A DNA stretch of 64,000 bases from Fluviicola sp. XM-24bin1 (lineage in GTDB: Bacteria > Bacteroidota > Bacteroidia > Flavobacteriales_D > Crocinitomicaceae), in NCBI GenBank assembly GCA_003149635.1, contig QCWI01000002.1, positions 25,188 through 89,187 of the forward strand, given 5' to 3'. The number at the start of each line of letters is the position of its first letter. Within the stretch, counting starts at the first letter, position 1. A program made the translations under genes and the position numbers. This document shows, in pieces, positions 52,519 through 61,636 of the stretch. The notes beneath the pieces were generated by a model, which saw only the letters and a list, made by a program, of their open reading frames with translations, had not been told where the DNA came from and did not search any database.

Positions 52519-53415
52519 TTATGTGTTTTGTGTCATTTTCAAAAATCCAACTTCTCTCTCAGTCAAATGTCTGTATCTCCCTCGCGGAAGATCTTTCTTT
52601 GTCAATCCTGCAAAGGTCACACGATCCAACTTTCGCACCGTGTAGCCCAAAGATTCAAAAGTTCTGCGGACAATTCGGTTCTTTCCAGAGTGCAGCTCCA
52701 CTCCTACTTTGCGGCCATCTTCATCGTCCAAAAATTCCGCAGCATCAAAACGAGTCGTTCCGTCTTCCAATTTAATCCCTGCTGTCAATTGTTTCAAATG
52801 CACAGAAGTAACGTTTTTATCCAATTCTACTTCGTAGATCTTCCCTGCTTTGAAACGAGGATGCGTCAACTTCTTAGCCAAATCGCCGTCATTGGTAAAC
52901 AACAACAATCCCGTAGTTTCTTTGTCCAAACGACCTACCGGATAAATGCGCTCTTTACACGCTTTTTTGACCAATCCCATCACTGTTTTTCGCCCCATTG
53001 GATCATCCATCGTTGTGATGAATCCCTTTGGTTTGTTCAAGAGGACATAGCGCTTTGTTTCCGCGTTGATTGTTTCTCCATCGTAACGGATTTGATCGCC
53101 CGGCTTCACTTTGTATCCCATTTCAGTGATAATCTCACCGTTTACCGTTACAACACCCGTTTGGATCAAAACATCCGCCTCGCGACGGGAACAAATTCCA
53201 GCATTCGACAAAAATTTATTCAAACGAATTTCGTTGTCATTGAAACTTGGTAATGGATCGCCTTTCTTCTTGCTATCCTTAAAATCAATATACTTCTGCT
53301 TGCCTTTCTGCGCCTTGGATAGACCTGGTCTTCCTGTACGCGTTTTACCCTTAGATAACGGGCGCTTGTTGGATTTGTTACCGGATCTCCCACCGGAATT
53401 TCTTGAGTTCTTCAC
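52519..53415 (-). CDS. rluB: RluB/RsuA-type 23S rRNA pseudouridine synthase
   Basis: A 298-aa protein. A long basic, Gly/Ser/Lys-rich N-terminal tail (residues 1-60) precedes an S4 RNA-binding domain (IRLNKFLSNAGICSRREADV, residues ~63-110). The catalytic domain follows with the active-site Asp in YPVGRLDKETTGLLLFTNDG and FEVELHSGKNRIVRRTFESL-type motifs (VGVELHSGKNRIVRRTFESL). It isomerises a uridine in 23S rRNA; RluB is the likeliest member but RluE/RluF-type specificity cannot be excluded. It is complete. The basic tail is common in Bacteroidota homologues. Confidence 0.9.
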   Translation of the reverse strand: MKNSRNSGGRSGNKSNKRPLSKGKTRTGRPGLSKAQKGKQKYIDFKDSKKKGDPLPSFNDNEIRLNKFLSNAGICSRREADVLIQTGVVTVNGEIITEMGYKVKPGDQIRYDGETINAETKRYVLLNKPKGFITTMDDPMGRKTVMGLVKKACKERIYPVGRLDKETTGLLLFTNDGDLAKKLTHPRFKAGKIYEVELDKNVTSVHLKQLTAGIKLEDGTTRFDAAEFLDDEDGRKVGVELHSGKNRIVRRTFESLGYTVRKLDRVTFAGLTKKDLPRGRYRHLTEREVGFLKMTQNT

Positions 53416-53502
53416 GAGCTTAAGTTAAAATGTACGGCACCCAAAAATTGAGCGCGAATACAAAGGTACGCTATTCTGAACGAAATAAAGCCAGAAAAGG
53501 TT

Positions 53503-53862
53503 TCAAAGCGTTGGATAGAAGGCGTTTTGAATGTGGTCGATCCGTGTTTCGTACGCATTGTGAATGATGGAGATCACATCGAAGCGAACATCCAAATCCA
53601 ATTGGCGTTCCTGAATGTATGCATTTGCCGCCTTTATCAGATTTCGTTGCTTGACTCTAGTTACAGCATTTTCCGGTGCTCCATACGATTCATGTTTTCG
53701 CGTTTTCACCTCAATGATGATCAACTCATCCCCTTCCCTTGCTATAAGGTCAATTTCCTGCTTTTTCCATCTATAATTGGAATCCAAAATGAGCATTTTC
53801 TGATCTTTCAAAAAGCGTTTGGCAATGATTTCACCCTGTTTGCCGAGTTCTATGTGATTCAT
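53503..53862 (-). CDS. YraN family endonuclease-like protein (UPF0102)
   Basis: A 119-aa protein with the Holliday-junction-resolvase-like nuclease core: GKQGEIIAKRFLKDQ at the start, then EIDLIAREGDELIIIEVKTRKHESYG carrying the acidic and Lys residues of the PD-(D/E)XK active site. Family length is standard. The cellular role of YraN remains unknown, although a nuclease activity is expected. It lies 88 bp upstream of the pseudouridine synthase on the same strand. Confidence 0.88.
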   Translation of the reverse strand: MNHIELGKQGEIIAKRFLKDQKMLILDSNYRWKKQEIDLIAREGDELIIIEVKTRKHESYGAPENAVTRVKQRNLIKAANAYIQERQLDLDVRFDVISIIHNAYETRIDHIQNAFYPTL

Positions 53863-54000
53863 AGTATTTGATTAGTGGTTATTATAAGTTAGTAAGAATT
53901 AGCATGCTGTTTAGATCTGGGAAACAATTAATTAATACAGCAAGCCTTTCATAATTAAGGAATTCGCCGTAATTGGTCGACCACTGCTAAAACTAATGCT

Positions 54001-55955
54001 ATGAAAACATTCTGGTCAAGCTTGCTGACCGCCGTGGCTTTATGCTTCATTTTTGATGCAAACTCACAGTTAACGGTCAATAACGGGTTCACCGCGCAGC
54101 AACTGGGAAACAACCTTGCTGGAAACAACGTAAACGTATTTAACGCATCCATCACTGGAGATCCAGATCAGTACGGACAATTCAACTTTGTTGGATCTGG
54201 ATTGGGACTAAACTCAGGTGTTATCTTGAGTGCCGGAGATATCGCAGATGCGATCGGGCCGAACAGTGCTGGAAATACCACTACTGATTACAACTTGCCG
54301 GGAGATGCCGATCTTTCATCTTTGGCTGGGTTCAACACGAATGACGCCGTAGTTTTCGAATTTGAATTCGAAGTTCAGGGAGATGAAATTGAGTTCAAAT
54401 TCGCGTTTATGTCAGAGGAGTACAACGAATTCGTAAACTCTGGATTTAACGATGTCTTCGCCTTCTACATTTCGGGGCCGGGAATTGTTGGACAAGAGAA
54501 TTAAGCAGTGGTACTCGGAACGACAACTCCCGTTGCGATTAACACCATTAACAACGGATCATTCTTCCAGTATTACAATGACAATACGGGGAATTTAGTT
54601 GACGTAGAATTTGACGGTTTCACTACGCTCATGACGGCGGCTCGGGACAGTTTGACGCCTTGTGTAATCTACACACTTTCCCTTCGAATTGTGGATGGTA
54701 GTGATGGCGCGTACGATTCAGCCGTGCTCCTTCAAGAGAACTCTTTGGTGCAATCAAATATCTCAGCAACAAGCTCTACATTCAGTGGAAACAATACAGC
54801 CTTAGAAGGTTGTATCGACGCTAGTTTCACGTTCCAATTGGACAGTGCATTGACAACGGACGTGACCATTCCAATAGGAATTGGAGGTACGGCAACCAAT
54901 GGAGTAGATTATTCTCAAGTTGATACGCTAATTACCATACCGGCTGGTCAAACTTCGGCCACCATCATTATCGATGCCATCGCAGATGGTATTACCGAAG
55001 GTCAGGAAGTAATTGAGTTATACTACACACCTTCTCCATGTCAACCACAAGACACGATCTTCTTATTTATTGACGATTACACGCCTCTGGAATACCAGAT
55101 AACCCCAACCGACGTCACCTGTTTCGGTGCAATGGATGGAATGGTTGATCTTTCCATCACCGGTGGATTGGCACCTTATACCCTAACACTCACCGATTCG
55201 GCAACTGGAACTCAAACCCAATACACCAGTTTCCCTGTAACAGGCTTGGATATTGGAACCTACTACGTAGAAGTAATTGACGGATACGGATGTACAGCAG
55301 AAGATTTAGTAGCAGGTAACTTCTTCGATGCTGGTCAAACGTTCTTACCGGATGGAAACGGGGTCTCTTATACTAGTGACCTTACCATTTCGGGATTCCC
55401 GGTAGGACAAACGATCACCGATATTAACCAAATTGTATCCATTTGTGCCACCATGGAACACTCCTATGCCAATGACCTAGATATCGTCATTCAGGCACCG
55501 AACGGAGCCCAGGTGCAATTTAAAAACAATGGGCCAACAACGGCTCTCCATTCACATACTCGTGGAATACAGGGGCAACTTCACAAGACCTCACGTTCTT
55601 GTTACCTGGAACTTACACCGTGACAATCACAAATGTATGGGGTTGTACAACAACTGAAACTTACGAAATCAAAGATGTAACAGGGTTGGATGATTTATCA
55701 GCGTTCGAGATACTGGTGTTCCCGAACCCATCTCAAGGCATCTTCGAAGTTCAATTTGCTAATGCTGGATCGAATGATCTTCATTTGAAAGTTACCGACG
55801 CAACTGGACGCATTGTTCAAGATCTCGGAAAACTAGAAACCAATGAAGGATCCTTGAAATTGGATCTAAGCATGTACCAAACGGGAATGTACTTCCTACA
55901 AATTGAATCGTCAACGCGCACGGTTCACGTAGAAAGGTTAATTGTGAAACGTTAA
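54001..55955 (+). pseudogene. choice-of-anchor L / SprB-repeat T9SS protein, disrupted
   Basis: Three frame segments make one secreted protein. 54001-54504 has a signal peptide and the choice-of-anchor L domain (LTVNNGFTAQQLGNNLAGNN ... FYISGPGIVGQEN), then an in-frame TAA at 54502-54504. The same frame continues VVLGTTTPVAINTINNG with a Calx-beta-like part, a SprB repeat (ITPTDVTCFGAMDGMVDLSI) and a P-domain-like stretch to QFKNNG near 55535. From there the meaningful frame changes: ANNGSPFTYSWNTGATSQDL, GTYTVTITNVWGC and a T9SS sorting domain (ILVFPNPSQGIFEVQFANAG ... ERLIVKR). The P-domain also ends too early, so bases are missing there as well as a frame change. Intact it would be a T9SS cargo adhesin. 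Confidence 0.75.
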
Positions 55956-55972
55956 TCACTATCAGATAAATG

Positions 55973-56008
55973 AAAAGGGCTGGTCGTAATGACTGGCCTT
56001 TTTTTTTT
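55973..56008 (+). terminator. terminator of the choice-of-anchor L gene
   Basis: AAAGGGCTGGTC pairs with GACTGGCCTTTT (several G-U) around GTAAT, followed by ten Ts. Confidence 0.75.
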
Positions 56009-56024
56009 GGAAAGAGTTGTGTTT

Positions 56025-56090
56025 GTAGAAAGTTGAAAGTAAAAGGACAATTATCCTTCAACTTTCTGCCTTCCGCTTTCAACTTCTACC
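56025..56090. repeat. dispersed purine-rich repeat with internal dyad (copy 2)
   Basis: Contains the exact inverted copy (56064-56080) of the 17-mer at 27174-27190. It also has an internal dyad in which AAAGTTGAAAG...AAGGA faces TCCTTCAACTTT. Intergenic except for the last few bases, which enter the YqaA-like gene. Confidence 0.45.
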
Positions 56091-56526
56091 AACAATAAAA
56101 TATCAACCCGATAACAATATACCTTACCAACTTCCCCACAAACACCGTTGCGCATAACGGCCAGAACCGTGTTTTCAAGAATCCGAGAATTACCAACATT
56201 GGATCACCGACAAGAGGGAGCCAAGCGATTAATCCCAACCAAAATCCCCAACGATTGGAGCGTGCTTCCCACCGATGAATGCGTTCCATATTGATCCCAA
56301 ACTTCGACAGCATGCGATCACTATTGGCAACATAACCCAATCCATAGTTCGTCATGCCACCTAAAAAATTCCCGAAAGTTGCCACGGTTATCGCCAATAC
56401 AGGATGCATCCCCAATCCCAAGGAAGAAACGAGCAAAGCTTCAGACGGAAAGGGAATTAATGTCGCAGCAAGAAACGATCCTAGGAACAATCCTGCATAT
56501 CCGTATTCTATCCAATCCGCTGACAT
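56086..56526 (-). CDS. YqaA/DedA-like membrane protein (VTT domain)
   Basis: A 146-aa protein with four membrane helices and the DedA/VTT pattern typical of YqaA: EYGYAGLFLGSFLAATLIPF then PSEALLVSSLGLG at residues ~8-40, FGNFLGGMTNYGLGYVANSD, and the helix with GFWLGLIAWLPLVGDPMLVI then LGFLKTRFW. The conserved Arg/Gly segment of VTT proteins is present. YqaA is a short DedA relative thought to move or scramble lipids or solutes in the inner membrane; its substrate is unknown. Length agrees with YqaA (about 142 aa). Confidence 0.88.
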   Translation of the reverse strand: MSADWIEYGYAGLFLGSFLAATLIPFPSEALLVSSLGLGMHPVLAITVATFGNFLGGMTNYGLGYVANSDRMLSKFGINMERIHRWEARSNRWGFWLGLIAWLPLVGDPMLVILGFLKTRFWPLCATVFVGKLVRYIVIGLIFYCW

Positions 56527-56597
56527 CGAACAAAGGTACTATTCGTAAAAGAAGTTCTTGTATTGAACGAATGCCACCATCGCCTGTACGGTGAAGC

Positions 56598-57218
56598 ATG
56601 AAATACATCGTTCTTATCCTTTCCTTAATCTCTTTACAAGCGAGCGCTCAAATTGGCGATCGTGCGTTGGTGATGGGGAACGTAGATCGATTGTGTTTAC
56701 CCGATTCTCAACTGGTCATAATGGACAGTCTTCCTGCATCTCTGGATTCCTTTAATACCATTTTTCTGTTCTCGAACGCTACCAGTTTTTTGTCCTCAGA
56801 CGATGTCGTGATGATTGATTCATTCGTCATCAAAGGAGGTGGATTGTACAATGGTTCCGACAATTGGCCCTTGCAAGCAGAAGCCAATCAAATGACGCAG
56901 AAGTTGTATCGAAAAGAGAGTTTTGGAAACTACAAAGAAACCGTGGCAAAATCAGGAGAAGCAGGGAATTTGGATTTGGAAGAATTGGACACCATTCCTG
57001 CCGGAAAAACGACCTCGGCGTTTCCGATGGACTATCGTTTGAAGGTGGAAGCTTGGGTGGCAGATCAACCTTTAATTCTTTCGGGACATCATGGAAAAGG
57101 GCGGATTGTTATCGACACTGGGTATTCGCGTTTTTATTGCGACATCCGCGATGAAAATACCGATGCGATTTTTGAACGGGTGTATCGTTTTTTAAGAGGT
57201 GAGGTGGATTATCGGTAA
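56598..57218 (+). CDS. secreted hypothetical protein with a GATase-like fold
   Basis: A 206-aa protein with a signal peptide (MKYIVLILSLISLQASA). The mature part alternates beta strands and helices: IFLFSNATSFLSSDDVVMID, GGGLYNGSDNWPL, and ILSGHHGKGRIVIDTGYSRF then YCDIRDENTDAIFERVYRFL. This resembles class I glutamine amidotransferase-like or ThuA/DUF4350-type domains that often lack catalytic residues. No clear Cys-His dyad was seen. The function is unknown. It stands between divergent and convergent minus-strand genes with no operon partner. Confidence 0.6.
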   Translation: MKYIVLILSLISLQASAQIGDRALVMGNVDRLCLPDSQLVIMDSLPASLDSFNTIFLFSNATSFLSSDDVVMIDSFVIKGGGLYNGSDNWPLQAEANQMTQKLYRKESFGNYKETVAKSGEAGNLDLEELDTIPAGKTTSAFPMDYRLKVEAWVADQPLILSGHHGKGRIVIDTGYSRFYCDIRDENTDAIFERVYRFLRGEVDYR

Positions 57219-57229
57219 ATGTAATTAGA

Positions 57230-57345
57230 CTTGTCACCCCCTCTTTTATTCTGCCCTCAAGGGGACAGGAAGTTCTCCTCCTCCCTTGAGAAGAGGAAAC
57301 GACTCAGGAGTTTTCGATAACCACAGGCGGAGGGTGATAATTTGA
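57230..57345. repeat. C/G-rich intergenic repeat-like sequence
   Basis: Contains CCCTCAAGGGG and CTCCCTTGAGAAGAGG segments that can pair, related in character to the palindromes near the small RNA cluster. No gene was seen here. Confidence 0.35.
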
Positions 57346-57357
57346 ATCAAATCTTTT

Positions 57358-58077
57358 TTACAACTCCCCAAGCAGTTCCAAAGTCTCCTTAGATGCCGCC
57401 TGTTCTGCCTTTTTCTTAGATGATCCAGATCCTCGTCCGAATTCCTGCTCGTTGATGACCACACGTACTTTGTAGTTCCAAGCAGAACCCAAATTTTCTT
57501 CCGAAATTACTTCGAATTCTAATGGTAGACGATTCTTTTGGCTCCAGATAAAGAGTTTGGATTTGAAATCGATCTCTTCCTCCAAAATTTGGTTCAAGTC
57601 GATGTATTTTCGAAGGATGTGCTCGTTGAGGCTCTTCTTCACTTGAAGATATCCAGCATCTAGATACAAGGCTCCTACCAATGCTTCAAATGCATTTCCT
57701 TCAATCGTTGCCATTTTGATCGATCGACCGCGATTGTAGCGCAAGACCTTACCAATTTCCATCTCTTCTCCGATCAAACTGAGCGTTCGGCGGCTTACCA
57801 CCTTCGATTTGATTTTCGTGAGATGTCCTTCGTCTTCTTCAGGATAAAGAGAGAAGAGCATTTCTGCGATGACGGCATCCAAAATAGCATCGCCTAAAAA
57901 CTCCAAGCGCTCGTTGGAAATTTCGTCGTTGTTATGTGCGATGGATTTGTGCGTTAGTGCACGTCGGAATAACTCTAAATTTCTGGGACGGTATCCAAAA
58001 CTTTTCTCCACGAACTTAACGACGACCATATCGTCTTCGCTGTAACGTTTCGAGAAAAAAGGAAATAGTGCAAGCAC
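57358..58077 (-). CDS. rnc: ribonuclease III
   Basis: A 239-aa protein. The RNase III endonuclease domain (residues ~20-155) contains the signature ERLEFLGDAILDAVIAEMLF and the second catalytic set EGNAFEALVGALYLDAGY. A dsRNA-binding domain (about 170-237) follows, with FEVISEENLGSAWNYKVRVV and GSGSSKKKAEQAASKETLEL. It processes rRNA precursors and structured RNAs, potentially including the small RNAs predicted here. It starts 4 nt after the fabF stop, giving the conserved acpP-fabF-rnc order. Confidence 0.96.
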   Translation of the reverse strand: MLALFPFFSKRYSEDDMVVVKFVEKSFGYRPRNLELFRRALTHKSIAHNNDEISNERLEFLGDAILDAVIAEMLFSLYPEEDEGHLTKIKSKVVSRRTLSLIGEEMEIGKVLRYNRGRSIKMATIEGNAFEALVGALYLDAGYLQVKKSLNEHILRKYIDLNQILEEEIDFKSKLFIWSQKNRLPLEFEVISEENLGSAWNYKVRVVINEQEFGRGSGSSKKKAEQAASKETLELLGEL

Positions 58078-58081
58078 TGTG

Positions 58082-59335
58082 TTAACCGTTGTACTTCTTA
58101 ACGATCACAGTGGTGTTATGACCTCCGAAACCGAAGGTATTGGATAACGCGATATTCACTGTTCGTTCCTGAGCCTTATTGAACGTAAAGTTCATTTTCG
58201 GGTCAAGGTTCGGATCGTCGGTGAAGTGATTAATAGTAGGTGGCACAATGTCGTTCTTCACAGCAAGCACACAAGCAATTGCTTCTACGGCTCCCGCTGC
58301 TCCCAACAAGTGTCCCGTCATCGACTTAGTGGAACTAATGTTCAGGTTATAAGCATTTTCACCAAATACCTGCTGAATGGCTTTCACCTCAGCAACGTCT
58401 CCCAATGGTGTAGAAGTTCCGTGAACGTTCACGTAATCTACTTCAGAAGGATCGATTTCTGCGTCTTCAAGAGCCGCTTTCATGGTATTCTTCGCTCCAA
58501 GTCCTTCAGGATGTGGTGCCGTCATGTGATAAGCATCTCCTGACATTCCACCTCCGATAACTTCCGCGTATATTTTCGCTCCACGCGCTTTCGCGTGTTC
58601 GTATTCTTCCAAGATTAGTGCACCACTACCCTCTCCCAGAACGAATCCATCACGATCCAAATCGAATGGACGTGAAGCAGATTCAGGAGAATCATTACGA
58701 GTAGACAATGCTTTGAGGGCGTTAAAACCACCCATTCCCATTTCGTTTACACATGCTTCTGAACCTCCTGTTACAATCGCATCGGCTTTACCCAAACGAA
58801 TGTAGTTGTAGGCATCGATGATGGCATTTGTTGAGGAAGCACAAGCAGAAACCGTAACATAGTTAGGCCCGCGCAATCCGTATTTAATGGAAATATGTCC
58901 TGCGGCGATATCCGCAATCATTTTCGGGATAAAGAAAGGATTCAATCGAGGTGTCCCGTCACCTGTAAAGAAATCTTTGGCTTCATCCTGGAATGTTTGA
59001 AGTCCTCCGATTCCTGATCCCCAGATAACACCAATTCGGTCAGTATCAGGATTTGATTCCATCAACCCCGAATCTGCCATAGCTTCTGTAGAAGAAACCA
59101 TGGCATATTGGGAAAATGGGTCCAATTTTCTTGCTTCTTTACGGTCAAGGTGATCTTTAACATCAAACCCCTTTACCTCGCAAGCAAATTGTGTTTTGAA
59201 CTTCGATGCGTCAAAATGGGTAATTGGAGCAGCACCACTCTTTCCATTGGTTAGACCTTCCCAGTATTCAGAAACGGTATTTCCGATTGGGGTAAGCGCC
59301 CCTAGTCCAGTGACTACAACTCTCTTTAATTCCAT
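58082..59335 (-). CDS. fabF: 3-oxoacyl-ACP synthase II
   Basis: A 417-aa condensing enzyme of fatty acid elongation. The Cys-His-His triad is visible in VSACASSTNAI (Cys near residue 163), HGTSTPLGD (about 303) and STKSMTGHLLGAAGA (about 340). The C-terminal SNTFGFGGHN loop is intact. Length is standard. It lies between acpP (47 bp upstream) and rnc, so acyl carrier protein and condensing enzyme are produced together. Confidence 0.97.
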   Translation of the reverse strand: MELKRVVVTGLGALTPIGNTVSEYWEGLTNGKSGAAPITHFDASKFKTQFACEVKGFDVKDHLDRKEARKLDPFSQYAMVSSTEAMADSGLMESNPDTDRIGVIWGSGIGGLQTFQDEAKDFFTGDGTPRLNPFFIPKMIADIAAGHISIKYGLRGPNYVTVSACASSTNAIIDAYNYIRLGKADAIVTGGSEACVNEMGMGGFNALKALSTRNDSPESASRPFDLDRDGFVLGEGSGALILEEYEHAKARGAKIYAEVIGGGMSGDAYHMTAPHPEGLGAKNTMKAALEDAEIDPSEVDYVNVHGTSTPLGDVAEVKAIQQVFGENAYNLNISSTKSMTGHLLGAAGAVEAIACVLAVKNDIVPPTINHFTDDPNLDPKMNFTFNKAQERTVNIALSNTFGFGGHNTTVIVKKYNG

Positions 59336-59382
59336 AAAACGAATCGTTAGTTCAACAAAGTATTGTTATGTATAAACGGGGA

Positions 59383-59619
59383 TTAGTTTGCGTTCTCTTC
59401 GATGTAAGAAATCGCATCTCCAACCGTTTGGATGTTCTCAGCTTGATCGTCTGGAATAGCGATATTGAATTCTTTTTCAAATTCCATGATCAACTCAACT
59501 GTATCCAAAGAATCTGCACCAAGATCGTTTGTGAAGCTAGCCTCGTTTGAAACTTCTCCTTCTTCAACACCCAATTTATCTACGATGATAGATACTACTT
59601 TTGATTTAACGTCAGACAT
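59383..59619 (-). CDS. acpP: acyl carrier protein
   Basis: A 78-aa acidic protein. Ser37 in [16 protein letters not shown] is the 4'-phosphopantetheine site. The rest ([13 protein letters not shown] at the start, [20 protein letters not shown] at the end) is standard AcpP. It carries growing acyl chains for FabF, encoded 47 bp downstream. Confidence 0.98.
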   Translation of the reverse strand: MSDVKSKVVSIIVDKLGVEEGEVSNEASFTNDLGADSLDTVELIMEFEKEFNIAIPDDQAENIQTVGDAISYIEENAN

Positions 59620-59684
59620 TTCTTCTTTTTTTAAGGGTTAATTCAGCCGCAAAGAAAACCACAAATTATGAAAAGACAAAATTA

Positions 59685-60362
59685 TTACTCATAATATTCG
59701 ATCACCTCATCCTTGCCTTTGCGCTCCAAATCGGGGACTTGGACGTTATCGACAGGATATCCCACGGGGATCAATAGGAACGGTCGCTCATTATCAGGTC
59801 GTTCCAGCGCCTTTGCAATGAAATTCATCGGGCTTGGCGTATGCGTTAAAGCCACCAATCCGGCGTTGTGAACTGCCATTAGGAAGAAACCTGCTGCCAA
59901 ACCTACTGATTCATTTACATAGTAATTCTGGTGTTTTGATCCGTCTTCTTCAATTTCATACGGACGTTTCAGAATGATCACAATCCATGGGGCGATATCA
60001 ATGAATTCCTTCACCGCGTCTGTACCCAATGGTTCCAAGTCTTTCAACCACTCTTCGCTCATGCGGCCTCCGTAGGACTTTCGCTCTTCTTCTTCGGCCA
60101 ATTCACGGAGCTTTGATTTCAACTCAGTATTCGAGATCAGGCAGAACGTCCAAGGTTGTTTGTGTGCCCCAGAAGGAGCCGTTGAGCCCGTCATGATCAG
60201 ATGCTCCATTACTTCCTTTGGAACTGGTTTATCCGAGAAATCTCGAACGGATCTTCGCGTATCGGCCCATTCGTAAAACGACTTCGAGCGCTCCAGCATT
60301 TCTTCCGCACTATAGTGATCCCGTGTGTAAGGGACAAAAGGGTGATCTTTTTCTAATTCCAT
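59685..60362 (-). CDS. nitroreductase family flavoprotein
   Basis: A 225-aa FMN-dependent nitroreductase-fold protein. Signature segments are DTRRSVRDFSDKPVPKEVME (residues ~34-53), TGSTAPSGAHKQPWTFCLIS (FMN contact), SVGLAAGFFLMAVHNAGLVA then LTHTPSP, and RPFLLIPVGYPV near the end. The pattern is like the IYD/BluB-type subgroup, but the substrate is unknown. The start at 60362 (MELEKDHPF) fits the family; the longer frame to 60437 would overlap the upstream divergent gene's leader. It lies upstream of acpP in the same direction and could be read with it. Confidence 0.85.
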   Translation of the reverse strand: MELEKDHPFVPYTRDHYSAEEMLERSKSFYEWADTRRSVRDFSDKPVPKEVMEHLIMTGSTAPSGAHKQPWTFCLISNTELKSKLRELAEEEERKSYGGRMSEEWLKDLEPLGTDAVKEFIDIAPWIVIILKRPYEIEEDGSKHQNYYVNESVGLAAGFFLMAVHNAGLVALTHTPSPMNFIAKALERPDNERPFLLIPVGYPVDNVQVPDLERKGKDEVIEYYE

Positions 60363-60439
60363 GATTCGTTGCGTTCCTACGAAGATACGGATTGTCAGGT
60401 TTTCGTGCGTTACCGTATAATTCACTAATTTGTCCAATC

Positions 60440-61014
60440 ATGGAATCCCTACTTCGAGATATTCGTGCTTGTACGATATGTAAAGATCATCTCCCTAACG
60501 ATCCTTTACCTGTTGTATATGCCAGTGAAAAGAGCAAGATTCTAATTGTAGGTCAGGCGCCCGGAAGATTGGTGCACGAAACCGGCATTCCATGGAACGA
60601 TCCAAGTGGGAACCGATTGCGCGATTGGTTGGAAGTAGACCGAGACCTTTTTTATAATGAAGATGTCTTTGCGCTAATCCCGATTGGCTTTTGTTATCCG
60701 GGAACGGGAGACAGTGGCGATTATCCTCCTCGAAAAGAATGTGCTCCGCAATGGCACCAGCAATTATCGGAGGCTATGCCGAACATTGAACTGACCTTAT
60801 TAATAGGTGCGTACGCCCAGAAGTATTATTTGGGGTCGGATATGAAAAAAACTTAACGGAAACCGTGCGATCAACACATGAATATTATCCAAAGTTCATG
60901 GCGTTGCCCCATCCGTCTCCTCGAAATAATATCTGGATGAAGAAACATCCGTGGTTTGAAAAGGAGGTGTTGCCGCTTTTGAAGAGCGCTACTGCAGAGA
61001 TTTTATCGCACTAA
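60440..61014 (+). pseudogene. uracil-DNA glycosylase family protein with a frameshift in an A7 run
   Basis: From ATG 60440 the frame encodes a family 4/5-like UDG: ACTICKDHLPNDPLPVV, KILIVGQAPGRLVHETGIPW with NDPSGNRLRDWL, and TLLIGAYAQKYYLGSDMKK. It then stops at 60854-60856. One frame over, the rest of the protein continues NLTETVRSTHEYYPKFMALP, HPSPRNNIWMKKHPWFEKEV, LPLLKS, including the conserved HPSPRN motif, and ends at 61014. The change occurs in ATGAAAAAAACTT: an eighth A would restore a single frame. This may be a mutation, a sequencing error in a homopolymer, or a site where slippage lets some full-length protein be made. There is only one CxxC near the N-terminus, so an iron-sulfur cluster is uncertain. 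Confidence 0.78.
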
Positions 61015-61078
61015 TTTTTCTTAGGATCACTTACAGAAAAGAGTATTTTTAGTACTTTCTCTCTACAAAATTGAAATT

Positions 61079-61636
61079 ATGTGGATTGCCCTTGGAATTG
61101 TTGGATTCCTCCTACTTGTATTTGTAATCATGTATAACATGCTTGTTTCACGCAAAAATCAAGTGGAAAATGCCTTTGCAAGTATCGATGTTTATTTGAA
61201 GAAAAGAGCTGAACAGATTCCTTCTTTGGTGAGCACCGTGAAAGGGTATATGAAGCACGAAGAAGCAATACTGACCAAAATTACGGACCTGCGAAACAAG
61301 GCGAAAGACAGTTCATTGGGTTCAAACGATCGCGTGGATGTAGAAAACCAAATCACGGATTCTATGTCGAAAATCATGATTGCTGTGGAAGCTTATCCAG
61401 ATTTAAAAGCCAGTGAAAATTTTGTCATGTTGCAACGCAGTATCAATGAAATTGAGGCACAATTGGCGGCTTCACGACGCGCGTTTAATGCATCGGTAAA
61501 CGATTATAATAACGGGGTGGAAACCATTCCTATGAATACGGTTGCTGGCATGATGGGATACAAGCGTAAGAATTCGTTCGTGATTCCTTCCGAAAGCAGA
61601 GCCCAATTTGAATCTACTCCTGATATCGTTCTATGA
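61079..61636 (+). CDS. LemA family protein
   Basis: A 185-aa protein with one N-terminal membrane helix (residues 3-24) followed by the LemA helical bundle: YNMLVSRKNQVENAFASIDV, YLKKRAEQIPSLVSTVKGYM, and YPDLKASENFVMLQRSINEI then EAQLAASRRAFNASVNDYNN. LemA proteins are inner-membrane proteins with a mostly helical exported domain, and their function is not settled. The stop codon overlaps the start of the DUF3137 gene (ATGA), the common LemA-DUF3137 pairing. Confidence 0.93.
   Translation: MWIALGIVGFLLLVFVIMYNMLVSRKNQVENAFASIDVYLKKRAEQIPSLVSTVKGYMKHEEAILTKITDLRNKAKDSSLGSNDRVDVENQITDSMSKIMIAVEAYPDLKASENFVMLQRSINEIEAQLAASRRAFNASVNDYNNGVETIPMNTVAGMMGYKRKNSFVIPSESRAQFESTPDIVL

Noticed and set aside
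52300-53253. Long plus-strand open frame opposite the barrel and pseudouridine synthase genes
   Set aside because: The minus strand carries recognisable S4/pseudouridine synthase motifs; the plus frame is an antisense shadow rich in Ser, Cys and His.
60838-60860. Programmed -1 ribosomal frameshifting at the A7 run
   Set aside because: The reading frame over the run (ATG AAA AAA ACT) does not place a standard slippery heptamer in frame, and I see no stimulating structure; slippage of polymerase or an error is more likely.
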